This document shows, piece after piece, positions 1-11,699 of a DNA stretch of 64,000 nucleotides. Source of the DNA: Siphonodentalium dalli (lineage: Eukaryota > Mollusca > Scaphopoda > Gadilida > Siphonodentaliidae); assembly GCA_032622095.1 (NCBI GenBank), contig CP136064.1, positions 5,141,512 to 5,205,511 on the forward strand, in the 5' to 3' direction. The translations under genes were made by a program, and so were the position numbers. A model generated the notes under the pieces. It had not been told where the DNA came from, did no database searches, and was given only the letters and a program-made list of their open reading frames with translations. Each line of letters opens with the position of its first letter. Positions within the stretch are counted from its first letter, which is position 1.

Positions 1-891
1 TAGGGTGCCAATTTATGAGTGTCATTGTGAGCTCTGGTTCGAGTCGTGTCGGGGTGACGGTGGAATAGCGGTGCAAATGCAAGCTCCATGCATATTTCAG
101 TCCCCTACGCAGGACTTACCACTGCCCACACCTACTCGCAATGTGAGGAAATGTCGCATTTATTTATTTGAGATTTTTGTAGGTTACAATTCATTCTGCA
201 TTATTCTGAGCAACTGAACTGTCCATATTCATTTGAAAATGGTCTAGATCATGCGAGAATAAATTGTAACTGGCAAAACATTTCAATAAACATTTAATTA
301 AGAAAATACAGCGTTCAGACATCGCGTCAGTAGCTTGGTGCAACTGTTGCAAGATAAAGATATCATGGGCTGGGAACATCACAGAATACAGTGTATATAT
401 AAACATGACTTCGGTAACATAGACAAAGGTGTGCATAAACCTAGGTATAAATTCCGAAGCGCCACATGGACAATTTACAAGTCAAATAAATTAAAAGTAG
501 CCGCGAGTATCAGAAGGGTTAATTTTGAAATTTAGAGTTATGTGCATGAGTAAGCAGGTGTAGAGTTATAAGTCATGCGGTGTGGGTAGGTCTGTAGTAA
601 AACATAACATTTCACTGGTATCATCTTCATCAAAGCTGCATGTAACCCGGCGACGGAGAGCTTTTCGGCACCATGAGTTCTCGTGTCCAGACTATTTTAC
701 AACAACAGAAAACTTCACTTAACATTGACTGAAGAAATATATTTATGGATCGGAAAATGGTCCTGCACAATGGCGGATTTGTGCAAATCATTGGTAATTC
801 TGGGGTGGAGACTCACCCCCTTAAAAACAGAATACTAACCACATCCATGCTACTACAATCCAGATCAAAGGGGCGTCACATATACACTGAC
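1..891. other. No gene recognised; probable downstream intron or flank of the 892-1083 exon
   Basis: Only short open frames occur here and none resembles a known domain. If the minus-strand exon at 892-1083 is real, this stretch is the start of its first intron, which must continue to the window edge or beyond because I could not find a convincing second exon. A tRNA B-box-like string lies near position 35, without a matching A box or stem. Confidence 0.4.
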
Positions 892-1083
892 CTTGAAATT
901 GTAGGTGCGGTCAGTGAACGTCAACTTCATGTACCAGTTGGTCACAGGGGTCGCCACTGGGAGATGGACCCACGCCTCCATCGCGTGCTCACCCTGCCCG
1001 TTCACCCAATTGTTGTTGGAAGTTATTGTGGCGGCATTGGTGATCGCGAACGCAACGGAAATGACCAGTAATAAGGGCAGCAT
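892..1083 (-). CDS. First coding exon of a probable secreted CBM2-type carbohydrate-binding protein (partial)
   Basis: Read on the minus strand from the ATG at 1083, the frame begins with a hydrophobic stretch (MLPLLLVISVAFA) ending in small residues, a typical signal peptide with likely cleavage after ITNA. The following 47 or so residues contain an N-x-W-x-N-G start, a small-residue strand and a V-T-N-W-Y-M-K-L-T-F segment. This is the pattern of the N-terminal half of a family-2 cellulose-binding module, as carried by invertebrate GH9 and GH10 cellulases. The frame stops being domain-like exactly at AAG|GTCAGT (donor G at 891), a good 5' splice site, so I end the exon at 892. An in-frame ATG at 1122 would bury the signal peptide, so 1083 is preferred. 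The catalytic part was not found in the window. The exon could belong to another small secreted protein; the family call is an inference from about 50 residues. Confidence 0.5.
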
Positions 1084-1140
1084 CTTGAACTGAATAAACG
1101 TAACGTGTATATTAGTCATCATGAATTAGAGTTTTTTGTC

Positions 1141-1710
1141 CAGAACGTCCTGTTATCGAACTATGTGAATAGCGCTTCATTTTGCCCTTAAACTGAGTAA
1201 TATCATTTTACAACATCACCAATCCGAGTAATATCAGTTTACGACATCACAAATCCGAGTAATATGGTTTTACGACATGTCCTATATATACTTCACTGCT
1301 AAATAATGTGTAGGTATCGATTTGGAACTCATTTGAAAGAGTTGTCGGTTACAAAGAAGCGATCTAATTAACAAATATGATATTACTTGGTCGGTTTGAT
1401 ATTAAAGGCCTGATATCAGCCCTCGGTAACCTCAAAACAGCATTCGACCTTCAGTCCCAGACTGATATCATGTTACCTCGAATTGATATCGGGCCTAATA
1501 TCAAATCAACCAAGTAATATATTAGTAACTAGATATGAAATGTTTGCCAAGAACTGCTTGTTATCGAACTATGTGAATATATAAATCGCTTCAAATTGCC
1601 CTTAAACCAAGTAATATATTTTAAACGACATCACCAATCCGAGTAATATCATTTTACGACATCACAAATCCGAGTAAATGGTTATACGACATGCCCTAAC
1701 TCTATCTCAC
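1141..1710. repeat. Composite repeat: two direct copies flanking a foldback
   Basis: Segments near 1145-1290 and 1556-1705 are direct repeats sharing TGTTATCGAACTATGTGAA and a pair of AATCCGAGTAAT motifs separated by CGACATCAC. Between them, 1378-1523 is an inverted repeat whose arms begin ATATTACTTGGT and end ACCAAGTAATAT. The arrangement (repeat, foldback, repeat) suggests one mobile element with long direct ends, or a foldback that inserted and was followed by duplication. It lies just upstream of the candidate secreted exon, so it may contain its promoter; I see no convincing core promoter. Confidence 0.55.
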
Positions 1711-2398
1711 TGCTAGACAGACTGTCGGCACACGCTCGTCGAAAACGGACATTTTAACCAATATCTACCACAGCGCACCAGTCATGCTTCCTTTCTGACT
1801 CTGTGACCGGCTGGGTAAGAGTCCTTGTTTCTATAGTTAGCATGTGATTTTACAGCAAAAATGGCGAAACCCGATCCCTCCAAAGTCAAATTTTCTATGT
1901 GCTTTGAGAACATAATGACAGAATGGAAAATCAGCGGTATAGTTTTGTTGACGATTTTCGCAAGCTACTCATCAAAATTGCAGCAAATTAGAACTATTGT
2001 GTTTGACTTGCCGTTCGAGTTGTGACAATGTTGTACACGTGCTTTATACTTTTATGTTGATAAAAATAATCGGAGAACCGAATCACACCGTTCGAAATAT
2101 AGTTCTTCGGTTTTTGTGGGACTTTTCAAACATAAGGTCCAAAATTGAAACAAATTTTGTTCGATATTTTGTGTGCTTAACAAGGGCAACATGTTGCTCT
2201 GTTCGCTTAGTATATATTTTAATATCGCGGAAGTCCACCAAATGTGGGTGATTTGTCGCCGGTAGCAGCGGACTTATCGAGTCATCAAGGGAGGTAAACC
2301 CTGCATGGAGTTTGCATTTCAACTTCGATTAGGCGACACATCCAAATAATATGTGGACATGTATTTGACGTCACTCATTTAAAAGAGTTGTTGTTAAA

Positions 2399-2600
2399 AT
2401 ACAATGTTACTAAGAGGCTATCTAATTAATAAATATGATATTACTTTGGTTTGATATTATGGACATGATGTCACCCCTCTGTAACCTCATATCAGCATTC
2501 GACGTTCGGTCTCAGGTTTATATGAGGTTACTTCGGACTGATATCGGGCTTAAAATAATAACCAACCATATGATATCATCAACAATAACTGATATAATGG
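2399..2600. repeat. Divergent second copy of the 1378-1523 foldback
   Basis: The order of motifs matches the 1378 element: a GATATTACTT start, 'TAACCTCATATCAGCATTCGA', then CTGATATCGGGC. Many substitutions have accumulated and the right arm is degraded, so this is an older copy. Confidence 0.5.
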
Positions 2601-2813
2601 AAGCTTTACGCGAGTTCATTTTTATCCTATATATAGGTCTCAACTACATGGCGACATTCGCTTATTGCCGAGGTTCAGATTCACTGTTATATGAGCTTCT
2701 ATATAGACCTATAATATACCTTCGAGATTATATTGAGTTTCTCAGAATAATGCGGAATGAATTGTAACCGACAAAAAGTCTTGTAAAAATGTAAGTTTTC
2801 ATTATATATTATA

Positions 2814-3228
2814 CTAGCCGATGAGCCCGACGTTGTCCGGGCTATTCAAAACCAAATTTCAAGTCGATAGCTACACCCGTTTCCGAGATCTGGTCTGCGC
2901 ATGCGATAGCTCTACCCGTTTCCGAGATCTGGTCTGCGCATGCGCGAAGCTGGCGTCGCACGGTCTCGGCGACCCGATAAAATTCGTATCCGGGGCAAGA
3001 TACATTCACATAGCAAATTTCAAGTCGATAGCTCCACCCGTTTCCGAGATCTCGTCTGCGCATGCGCTGCACGGGCGTCGCACGGGCTCGCCAATACGAC
3101 AACGACGACCGCCTGGTCAAACTACATACACGTACCAAGTTTCGTCCCGATCGGTCGAGAATCGTAGATTTGTATTAATGACAGACAGACAAACAGACAG
3201 ACAGAGGTCTTCAAAATATATATGAGAT
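2814..3228 (+). repeat. Dispersed repeat with internal duplications and a GACAGACA tail
   Basis: It contains repeated CCGTTTCCGAGATCT and CAAATTTCAAGTCGATAG modules, with 'GCGCATGCGC' between them. It ends with 'GTTTCGTCCCGATCGGTCG', a run of GACAGACA units and ATATATGAGATAGAG. This is the usual look of invertebrate retroposon or Helitron-derived repeats whose 3' part mimics a codon-like consensus. It is GC-richer than its surroundings. A related degraded copy lies at 56320-56870. Confidence 0.55.
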
Positions 3229-3232
3229 AGAG

Positions 3233-3382
3233 GATCTACAACGAGTCGCCAGTTTATAGCGAAATTTACAAAACGAGTCCAGTAAATTAGGTCTGGACCG
3301 AGACTTTGGCGAGGTCGAGACCTAATTTACTGGACGAGTTTTGTAAATACTGCTATAAACTTTGGACGAGTTGTTGTAGATT
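3233..3382. repeat. Near-perfect 150-bp palindromic hairpin
   Basis: The arms run inward from ATCTACAACGAGTCG and outward to GACGAGTTGTTGTAGAT, with long paired AAAACGAGTCCAGTAAATTA stretches and a centre near 3300. It directly follows the GACAGACA-tail repeat. I see no target-site duplication. It is either a small foldback MITE or the terminal hairpin of the preceding element. Confidence 0.65.
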
Positions 3383-3822
3383 CTATTTATAACATGATCC
3401 AAAACATCTACAAAACATACTTAAATCAACAAATGGGACGCGAAAGTAACATTGGCTTCTATAAGGCATGCGATGACGTTTCACGTAACTATTCGTTGTT
3501 TGTCCGCGTAAAGAAATAGTCCCAGATAAATAAAGACTCTTTGGCGCATTTAATGGCGTATATTTAATGACATAACTTTTCAAACTCTTCATTCATGATA
3601 GTTTGTTGAAAACTATTGGAAGCCATAGTATTTTGAGACGTAGCGTACGGAATGTTAACAGACGACAAACCGGAAGCCAAAGGTCGCCTGGCACTATTTC
3701 CTGTTATTAAACGAACGTTTAATATCACAATGTATAAGATAGGTTTATTGAATGGATATAATAAATATGTATACGTAATGGCAGTGTTCAGACCAGCGTA
3801 GAGAGGAGGCTGAATTTAGGTT
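3383..3822. other. Nothing recognised
   Basis: AT-rich sequence without a plausible coding frame, obvious repeat or RNA gene. Confidence 0.4.
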
Positions 3823-4333
3823 ATGTCATGAATCTCTACTCTGACTAACGCCCCTGGATATCATATTCCACCAGTACAATTAACCTTCGAACTTTTTGAA
3901 GTTTTGACAGGGAACCTTATAAAGTCGAAAAAATAACGCGGGATTACATTTCTTAGATATTATCTGTTCCTTAATAATGTATTTCAGTGTATGTAAAGGT
4001 CCCAACTCGAAATTTCACTATTTAAGTGAATTTGTGAGCGATTTTGCTTTGTGTCGCTTGCAATAATGGAGTATATCCTGGATAATTAGTTCGATGTTTA
4101 TTGCGATATCGGCTCACAAAAGTCAGAGAAAAACATGCAATTTTGAGTTAGGACATTCACATACAGTGAACTAAATTGTTAGGTAACATGCAGATATCAA
4201 CTAAGAAATATATTCCGATCGTTATTTTTTAGACTTTATATGGTTCCCTGTCAACACTTCTAAAAGTTCCAATGTTTTGTTCTGGTGGAATATAATCCAT
4301 ACGGCGTTAGTCGTGAGTAGAGATTCGTGACAT
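3823..4333. mobile_element. Long foldback element (about 510 bp)
   Basis: The left arm starts ATGTCATGAATCTCTACTC and the right arm ends GAGTAGAGATTCGTGACAT. Pairing continues inward for more than 200 bp (GACTAACGCC, ATTCCACCAG, TTGACAGGGAACC, CAACTC), leaving a short loop near 4060-4110. It is a non-autonomous foldback DNA transposon. No coding capacity and no clear target duplication was seen. Confidence 0.65.
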
Positions 4334-4616
4334 GTGAAAGAAGTATTTAAACATATTGATATCTTACCAATAGTGACGTTCGGCCTTCTGCCACGGAATA
4401 GCTATCTATCTAGACGTCCTTGGACAAATATCGCTTTTATATCAAAGCTTGGGAAAACACAGACGTGTCAAACTCGTCTTTTATGTCCGACATGTCGCCG
4501 ATAATGCAAGTCGTATTTTGAGGAACACGAAGACAGGGCGTGACTATTATATAGACAGTCTTCGTTCGTGCACGGTGTCCGAGTCCGACTTCATGGCCGG
4601 AATATACTGTAAAAGA

Positions 4617-5116
4617 CTTTAAAGTACATTTATTCGTGGTGGTCCAATATTCGTGGTTTTCGTGATTGTTGATAACCAGGAAATTAAAAACCCCACGAAA
4701 AAATGTTACCGTCTAAACTATCGCGGTCGCCATTTTGAGAATGGCATGCGCGATGAACATGTAACTCTATTGACCCGATGTACATTCAAAGCCCAGGGAG
4801 TTATGTTATGAGAAGAGAGATACTTTCACATACATGTATATAGGTGATGTCGGTTTATGTAATACAATCCCGTTGTTGACATTCTCAATAGTCAACAAAA
4901 TCTTGGACACGCGACATGATAATTAATTAAACGCACACAGTGCGGATGCGCATTTTCCGACGGATCGCCGAGATGTCTGCACTTCTATATTACTTTGATT
5001 TGATTGTTATTATTGTGGTTTGGAGGCGACAGTTAATACATACAGGCGGACCACGAAAAAGTCACAAATGGCTGAACCACGAAAATTTATACCAACGAAT
5101 TTAAAGCCATTCACAG
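4617..5116. mobile_element. TA-flanked MITE with degraded terminal repeats
   Basis: The ends read TA-CTGTAAAAGACTTTAAA and TTTAAAGCCATTCACAG-TA, with inverted subterminal TTCGTGG/CCACGAA motifs on both sides. The TA target and CTGTA ends suggest a Tc1/mariner-related MITE; the arms are diverged, so the boundaries are approximate. Confidence 0.45.
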
Positions 5117-5597
5117 TACGTTATAATTTGATCGAAAATGGCGGCACGATTCAATCTTCGTTTTTCTATATTTTCTAAAGATATCAAGAGCAATAATATT
5201 AGACTAATCACCAATCCCAATAACTCAACTCGGATGCTGCTATAACCGGATATAGAACAGATGTATTTTCACAACCTCAAAAATTGTGACCGAAGTCGCT
5301 TCAACACATATATATCTTTTCATGTGGAGACGCCATTTATATTTGATTTGATAAAAAGCTCGCTCGCTATCTTCTTGCGTGGTTGAGTTATTTATTTTGG
5401 TGAAGTAAACCACGAATAATCAGTTAAAACGAACAAAGAATCAAACAAACTCCAGCAATTGTTATAGCTACTAAATCAACCATAACCCATAGATCAATAT
5501 GCTCTGAAAGGCACTACACGTACCAAGCACCATAAAATCGCAAAACCATGCATGTAAATATGTTCAGTGTCATCTTGTAAACATTTTGTATCCTTAA

Positions 5598-6189
5598 AGG
5601 GGTACTGTACCCAAGATGTTGTTGTTGGTTTCTATAATCCCCGAGTCGGAGAATAATGTAACAACTTTTCCATTTTTTGAAAGTTTGTTGAGTACGAAGT
5701 ATTGTTACGGATGGCAAATTTACCGGAATGCAAAAATACAAATTGTCGTTGTCGAGTAATTTTTGTAAAGTTTTCAACCAAATGAATCAAATAAACATTA
5801 TATTATATGGTTAGTAGTCCCATGTACTCATTTAAGTTAGTGTACCGTCACTAGTCAATGAATGGCTTGGGTTTTCTCCCCGTATAAGCATAATGTTTCA
5901 AACGATCGTGTGTGCAATTGTTTTCCTAATCCAATATCCCTCAATTATAATTTGATTACGTTTTGTACACGGAAATTCGAATTTTAAGAGACGCCATTTT
6001 ATGGCTGGAGCCATAAAATCAATTTATATTAAATTATTAACTTTTAAATTATTAAATTTTAAGATAGCCTATTAACCTGAGCGTTTACAGAATACATCTT
6101 CGACTCAAATTACTTATATTTCTATATAGTATCGTTAATAGATCGTTGTTATCACCGGGAATTTATTGAAAATGGCGTACAGTACCCCT
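5598..6189. mobile_element. TTAA-flanked piggyBac-like MITE, private to copy 1
   Basis: Terminal inverted repeats are AGGGGTACTGTAC and its complement, flanked by TTAA at 5594-5597 and 6190-6193. Copy 2 of the segmental duplication has a single TTAA at 22199-22202 with otherwise identical flanks, giving the empty site. The 592-bp body is AT-rich and non-coding. TTAA targets are characteristic of the piggyBac superfamily, whose excision is also precise, so insertion into copy 1 and loss from copy 2 look the same. Confidence 0.85.
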
Positions 6190-6193
6190 TTAA

Positions 6194-6663
6194 AGGTACT
6201 CAATCCGATAAAACTCATCTCAATTACTATTTCAATGGCTTCGGGGGTCAAAAATAGTTGATTCGAGTCGAGGAAGTCACCCATCAAAGCTCAGATTTGT
6301 TAGATATCGATTTTAGAAATCTATTTTTCATTATCGGGAATACTTTCTGGCCCAGAACTCAGTCAAAATTGCGTTATTATTACCACTTGATTTTAGAGTT
6401 ATCAATCCTTGTCTGTTTGAATAGTGTTTTGGTGTACACATCTCGAGCAGGTTACGAAATTGACGGCAATTATTAGTACTCATCTCGAGCAAATTTCAAA
6501 AATCAATATCTAATAACTCTGAGCTTTGTTTGATGGGTTCTTCGACTCGAATCAAATATTTTTTACCCCCAAAGCCAAAGAGATAGTAATATAGGACCCT
6601 CTGATCGGATTGTTGTTGTTGGAATCTGTTGAGATGGGGACCCTCTGTTCGGATTGAGTACCT
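6194..6663. mobile_element. TTAA-flanked foldback MITE, TIR AGGTACTCAATCCGA
   Basis: The ends AGGTACTCAATCCGA and TCGGATTGAGTACCT are flanked by TTAA at 6190-6193 and 6664-6667. Long subterminal arms also pair (TTCGAGTCGA, CCCATCAAA, CTCGAGC). The 592-bp MITE to the left inserted exactly at its boundary TTAA. The same element is at 22203-22675 in copy 2, so it predates the duplication. Confidence 0.8.
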
Positions 6664-6934
6664 TTAATCGTTTTATTGGGAGAGGGGCTTCATAAGTTGA
6701 AAAAAAAAAACTTGTGCCCCGATCCCTTTTGTATAATTATATGCAAATAAAATACGTTTCAAGTCAATACTCACTTCGAGGTGAGCTATCTTGTGTCATT
6801 TTCGAGCTAATTATGACGCAGGTTCTCCGCTCTGATTGCCGATTCGGTGAAATTTCATTTGGATCCCCTTCTAAGGGCTTCTTGTGTTGAAATTTCAACC
6901 GGTCGCTCAAGCTTTTCAAACTATGGGATTTTTA

Positions 6935-7390
6935 AAGGCCCCGTTTAATTTTCGAGTCACTGATTATTATTTTTATAGTGCCTTAATATACGGTTTTAAT
7001 AACAATCTATGCCATAAATTATGATTAAAATACTATAATTCATCACCAGTTGAAATGCCTATACAGAAATAGAAAACAGCTGAAATCATAGAAAGATTTC
7101 TCCCAGTTACGGCTCCAAGAATGCAACAGAATTCAAACTAATAATGTATTTTCAATGGAAGGGGAATAACTCTATATTTTAATTTATAGAGTTATTGCCC
7201 TTCCATTGAAAATAATGAAACTTGATCACAGAACAGAAGTCAATACCTAATAAAAAATAACAAGTTCACAGTTTATTACCCCGAATAAGTTGATAATACA
7301 ATGTTTTGAAGATTCCTCTTTCAAGTGGTATATAATATGGCATATATTTTATATATAATTATCTGGGGGTTCGAAAATTAAGTGGGCCTT
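6935..7390. mobile_element. TA-flanked MITE, TIR AAGGCCC with inner hairpin
   Basis: The ends are TA-AAGGCCCCGTTTAATTTTCG and CGAAAATTAAGTGGGCCTT-TA. A strong internal hairpin occurs at about 7150-7215 (TTTTCAATGGAAGGG arms around AACTCTATATTTTAATTTATAGAGTT). It is shared with copy 2 (22946-23401). TA targets point to Tc1/mariner-like mobilisation. Confidence 0.6.
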
Positions 7391-7392
7391 TA

Positions 7393-7846
7393 TACGTCCA
7401 ACAAAACATTCCATATACAGTTGGAAATTGTCCAACTGACGGCCTTTTCCAATTCGAAGGCTCCCATTAGAGGTGATCCAATACATGCCTACAAATTTGG
7501 AAACAATGCTCCACTAAATGCGGGCTGAAGGCTGCGCCAACGGATTAAATTTTGAAAATCGATGGCTCCCATCTGCATGAAAAGAGGTCACCCCGAATAT
7601 CCATATGAAATTTGGTGATGATCGGATGAGGGATGCGGCTTGTAGGTTCAGCCAAAGGAAACGGGCGGACACCAACCCATGGCCATAGCCGTCTCGTGGC
7701 TTTAATTTAAACCCAGCGTAAATGAGTTTTATACGAATCCGTTACGGGGCTTTAAAACTCAGCGTATATAATTGTTTAGACGAATTCGTTTCATTGAATA
7801 GAGGAGGGGGTCACCCCCTAACCCCTGCATCCCGAAGAGAGTGGTG
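7393..7846 (+). repeat. Dispersed non-coding repeat with GATCGGATGAG module
   Basis: It contains tandem-like modules ('CTCCCAT...', AAATTTGGTGATGATCGG, AACGGATTAAATTTTGAAAATCG) resembling the degenerate repeats common inside invertebrate non-autonomous Helitron or retroposon elements, leading directly into the 31-bp satellite. It is shared with copy 2 (23403-23862). No open frame. Confidence 0.45.
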
Positions 7847-10800
7847 AATAGTAGTTAACAGAGAAGGTGAGTCATGAATAAGCCTACCAGTTAACAGAGA
7901 GGGATGAATCCTGAATACCAGTTAACAGAGAGGGATGAATCCTGAATACCAGTTAACATAGAGGTGTGAATCCTGAATACCAGTTAACAGAGAGGGATGA
8001 ATCCTGAATACCAGTTAACAGAGAGGGATGAATCCTGAATATCAGTTAACAGAGAGGGGTGAATCCTGAATAACAGTTAACAGAGAGGGGTGAATCCTGA
8101 ATACCAGTTAACAGAGAGGGATGAATCCTGAATACCAGTTAACAGAGAGGGGTGAATCCTGAATACCAGTTAACAGAGAGGGATGAATCATGAATATCAG
8201 TTAACAGAGAGGGATGAATCCTGAATACCAGTTAACAGAGAGGGATGAATCCTGAATACCAGTTAACAGAGAGGGATGAATCCTGAATACCAGTTAACAG
8301 AGAGGGATGAATCATGAATACCAGTTAACAGAGAGGGATGAATCCTGAATACCAGTTAACAGAGAGGGATGAATCATGAATACCAGTTAACAGAGAGGGA
8401 TGAATCCTGAATACCAGTTAACAGAGAGGGATGAATCATGAATATCAGTTAACAGAGAGGGATGAATCATGAATACCAGTTAACAGAGAGGGATGAATCC
8501 TGAATACCAGTTAACAGAGAGGGATGAATCCTGAATACCATTTAACAGAGAGGGATGAATCCTGAATACCAGTTAACAGAGAGGGATGAATCCTGAATAC
8601 CAGTTAACAGAGAGGGGTGAATCCTGAATACCAGTTAACAGAGAGGGATGAATCATGAATATCAGTTAACAGAGAGGGATGAATCCTGAATACCAGTTAA
8701 CAGAGAGGGATGAATCCTGAATACCAGTTAACAGAGAGGGATGAATCCTGAATACCAGTTAACAGAGAGGGATGAATCATGAATACCAGTTAACAGAGAG
8801 GGATGAATCCTGAATACCAGTTAACAGAGAGGGATGAATCATGAATACCAGTTAACAGAGAGGGATGAATCCTGAATACCAGTTAACAGAGAGGGATGAA
8901 TCATGAATATCAGTTAACAGAGAGGGATGAATCATGAATACCAGTTAACAGAGAGGGATGAATCCTGAATACCAGTTAACAGAGAGGGATGAATCCTGAA
9001 TACCAGTTAACAGAGAGGGATGAATCCTGAATACCAGTTAACAGAGAGGGATGAATCCTGAATACCAGTTAACAGAGAGGGATGAATCCTGAATAACAGT
9101 TAACAGAGAGGGATGAATCCTGAATACCAGTTAACAGAGAGGGATGAATCCTGAATATCAGTTAACAGAGAGGGATGAATCCTGAATATCAGTTAACAGA
9201 GAGGGATGAATCCTGAATACCAGTTAACAGAGGGTGAATCCTGAATACCAGTTAACAGAGAGGGATGAATCCTGAATACCAGTTAACAGAGAGGGATGAA
9301 TCCTGAATACCAGTTAACAGAGGGTGAATCCTGAATACCAGTTAACAGAGAGGGATGAATCCTGAATACCAGTTAACAGAGAGGGATGAATCCTGAATAC
9401 CAGTTAACAGAGAGGGATGAATCATGAATATCAGTTAACAGAGAGGGATGAATCCTGAATACCAGTTAACAGAGAGGGATGAATCCTGAATATCAGTTAA
9501 CAGAGAGGGATGAATCCTGAATACCAGTTAACAGAGAGGGATGAATCCTGAATAACAGTTAACAGAGAGGGATGAATCCTGAATACCAGTTAACAGAGAG
9601 GGATGAATCCTGAATATCAGTTAACAGAGAGGGATGAATCCTGATTACCAGTTAACAGAGAGGGATGAATCCTGAATATCAGTTAACAGAGAGGGATGAA
9701 TCCTGAATATCAGTTAACAGAGAGGAGTGAATCCTGGTACCAGTTAACAGAGAGGGATGAATCCTGAATAACAGTTAACAGAGAGGGATGAATCCTGAAT
9801 ACCAGTTAACAGAGAGGGATGAGTCCTGAATACCAGATAACAGAGAGGGGTGAATCCTGAATACCAGTTAACAGAGAGGGATGAATCCTGAATAACAGTT
9901 AACAGAGAGGGGTTAATCCTGAATACCAGTTAACAGAGGGGTGAATCCTGAATACCATTTAACAGAGAGGGGTGAATCCTGAATACCAGTTAACAGAGAG
10001 GGATGAATCCTGAATACCAGTTAACAGAGAGGGGTGAATTCTGAATACCAGTTAACAGAGAGGGGTGAATCCTGAATACCAGTTAACATAGATGGATACC
10101 ATTTAACAGAGAGGGATGAATCCTGAATACCAGTTAACAGAGAGGGATGAATCCTGAATACCAGTTAACAGAGATGGATTAATCCTGAATACCAGTTAAC
10201 AGAGAGGGTGAATCCTGAATACCAGTTAACAGAGGGTGAATCCTGAATGCCAGTTAACATAGAGGTGTGAATCCCGAATACCAGTTAACAGAGTGGGGTG
10301 AATCCTGAATACCAGTTAACAGAGATGGATTAATCCTGAATACCAGTCAACAGAGAGGGTGAATCCTGAATACCAGTTAACAGAGGGTGAATCCTGAATA
10401 CCAGTTAACAGAGAGGGGTGAATCCTGAGTACCAGTTAACAGAGATGGGTGAATCCTGAATACCAGTTAACATAGAGGTGTGAATCCCGAATACCAGTTA
10501 ACAGAGTGGGGTGAATCCTGAATACCATTTAACAGAGAGGGGTTAATCCTGAATACCAGTTAACAGAGAGGGGTGAATCCTGAATACCAGTTAACAGAGA
10601 GGGGTGAATCCTGAATAGCAGTTAACATAGATGGATACCATTTAACAGAGAGGGATGAATCCTGAATACCAGTTAACAGAGAGGGATGAATCCTGAATAC
10701 CAGTTAACAGAGATGGATTAATCCTGAATACCAGTTAACAGATAGGGTGAATCCTGAATACCAGTTAACAGACAGGGGTGAATCCTGAATACCAGTTAAC

Positions 10801-11255
10801 AGAGAGGGTGAATCCTGAATATCAGTTAACATAGATGGATACCATTTAACAGAGAGGGATGAATCCTGAATACCAGTTAACAGAGAGGGATGAATCCTGA
10901 ATACCAGTTAACAGAGATGGATTAATCCTGAATACAAGTTAACAGAGAGGGTGAATCCTGAATACCAGTTAACAGAGGGTGAATCCTGAATACCAGTTAA
11001 CAGAGATGGATTAATCCTGAATACAAGTTAACAGAGAGGGTGAATCCTGAATACCAGTTAACAGAGGGTGAATCCTGAATACCAGTCAACAGATAGGGGT
11101 GAATTCTGAATACCAGTTAACAGAGAGGGGTGAATCCTGAGTACCAGTTAACAGAGAGGGGTGAATCCTGAATACCAGTTAACATAGAGGTGTGAATCCC
11201 GAATACCAGTTAACAGAGTGGGGTGAATCCTGAATACCAGTCACTCCCTATAGCA
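7847..11255. repeat. 31-bp minisatellite, main block, copy 1 (about 110 units)
   Basis: The unit is about 31 bp, built on CCAGTTAACAGAGAGGG followed by ATGAATCCTGAATA. Variants with GGGTGAATC, ATCATGAATATC, shortened GAGGGTGAATC and CATAGATGGATACCATTT units recur in blocks, so higher-order repeats are present; the CATAGATGGATACC block occurs near 10088, 10627 and 10829. Copy 2 has a shorter array (23866-26115), so unit number has changed since duplication. GTTAAC in each unit is itself a palindrome. Confidence 0.95.
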
Positions 11256-11269
11256 TGAATCCTCAATAT

Positions 11270-11685
11270 CAGTTAAAAGTGAAGGGTGCCGCCTGCATAC
11301 CAGATAACAGAGAGGGGTGAAGTCTGTTTACCAGATAACAGAGTGGGGTGAATCCTGCGTACCAGATAACAGAGAGGGGTGAAGGCTGCGTACCAGATAA
11401 CAGAGAGGGGTGAAGCCTGCGTACCATATAACAGAGAGGGGTGCAGCCTGCATACCAGATAATAGAGAGGGGTGAAGTCTGTTTACCAGATAACAGTGTG
11501 GGGTGAAGCCTGCGTACCAGATAACAGAGAGGGGTGAAGCCTGCGTACCAGATAACAGAGAGGGGTGAAGCCTGCGTACCAGATAACAGAGAGGGGTGAA
11601 GCCTGCGTACCAGATAACAGAGAGGGGTGAAGCCTGCGTACCAGATAACAGAGTGGGGTGAAGCCTGTGTACCAGTTAAGAAAAT
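11270..11685. repeat. Variant 31-bp minisatellite block, copy 1
   Basis: The same period, but the unit is CAGATAACAGAGAGGGG followed by TGAAGCCTGCGTAC. It is separated from the main block by a short degenerate junction. Because 31 bp is not a multiple of three and the unit lacks stops on the minus strand, it yields a 141-residue repetitive open frame that I regard as an artefact. Copy 2 has a shorter version at 26145-26428. Confidence 0.9.
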
Positions 11686-11699
11686 GTGGAACATATACT

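Noticed and set aside
30-60. tRNA B-box-like GGTTCGAGTC
   Set aside because: The surrounding bases do not form a T-arm stem and no A box or acceptor stem is visible; a SINE head is possible but unsupported at the window edge.
2821-3225. 134-residue open frame with repeated FRDLVCAC
   Set aside because: It is a translation of duplicated repeat modules; an overlapping minus-strand frame of similar length exists and the sequence ends in GACAGACA tandem repeats.
7847-11255. CRISPR-like appearance of regular 31-bp repeats
   Set aside because: The units are contiguous with no unique spacers, the organism is eukaryotic, and no cas genes are present; it is a minisatellite.
11269-11694. 141-residue minus-strand open frame with 31-residue repeats
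   Set aside because: It is produced by a stop-free 31-bp satellite unit read in three frames in turn; copy 2 retains only a shorter version and the composition is unlike a protein family.
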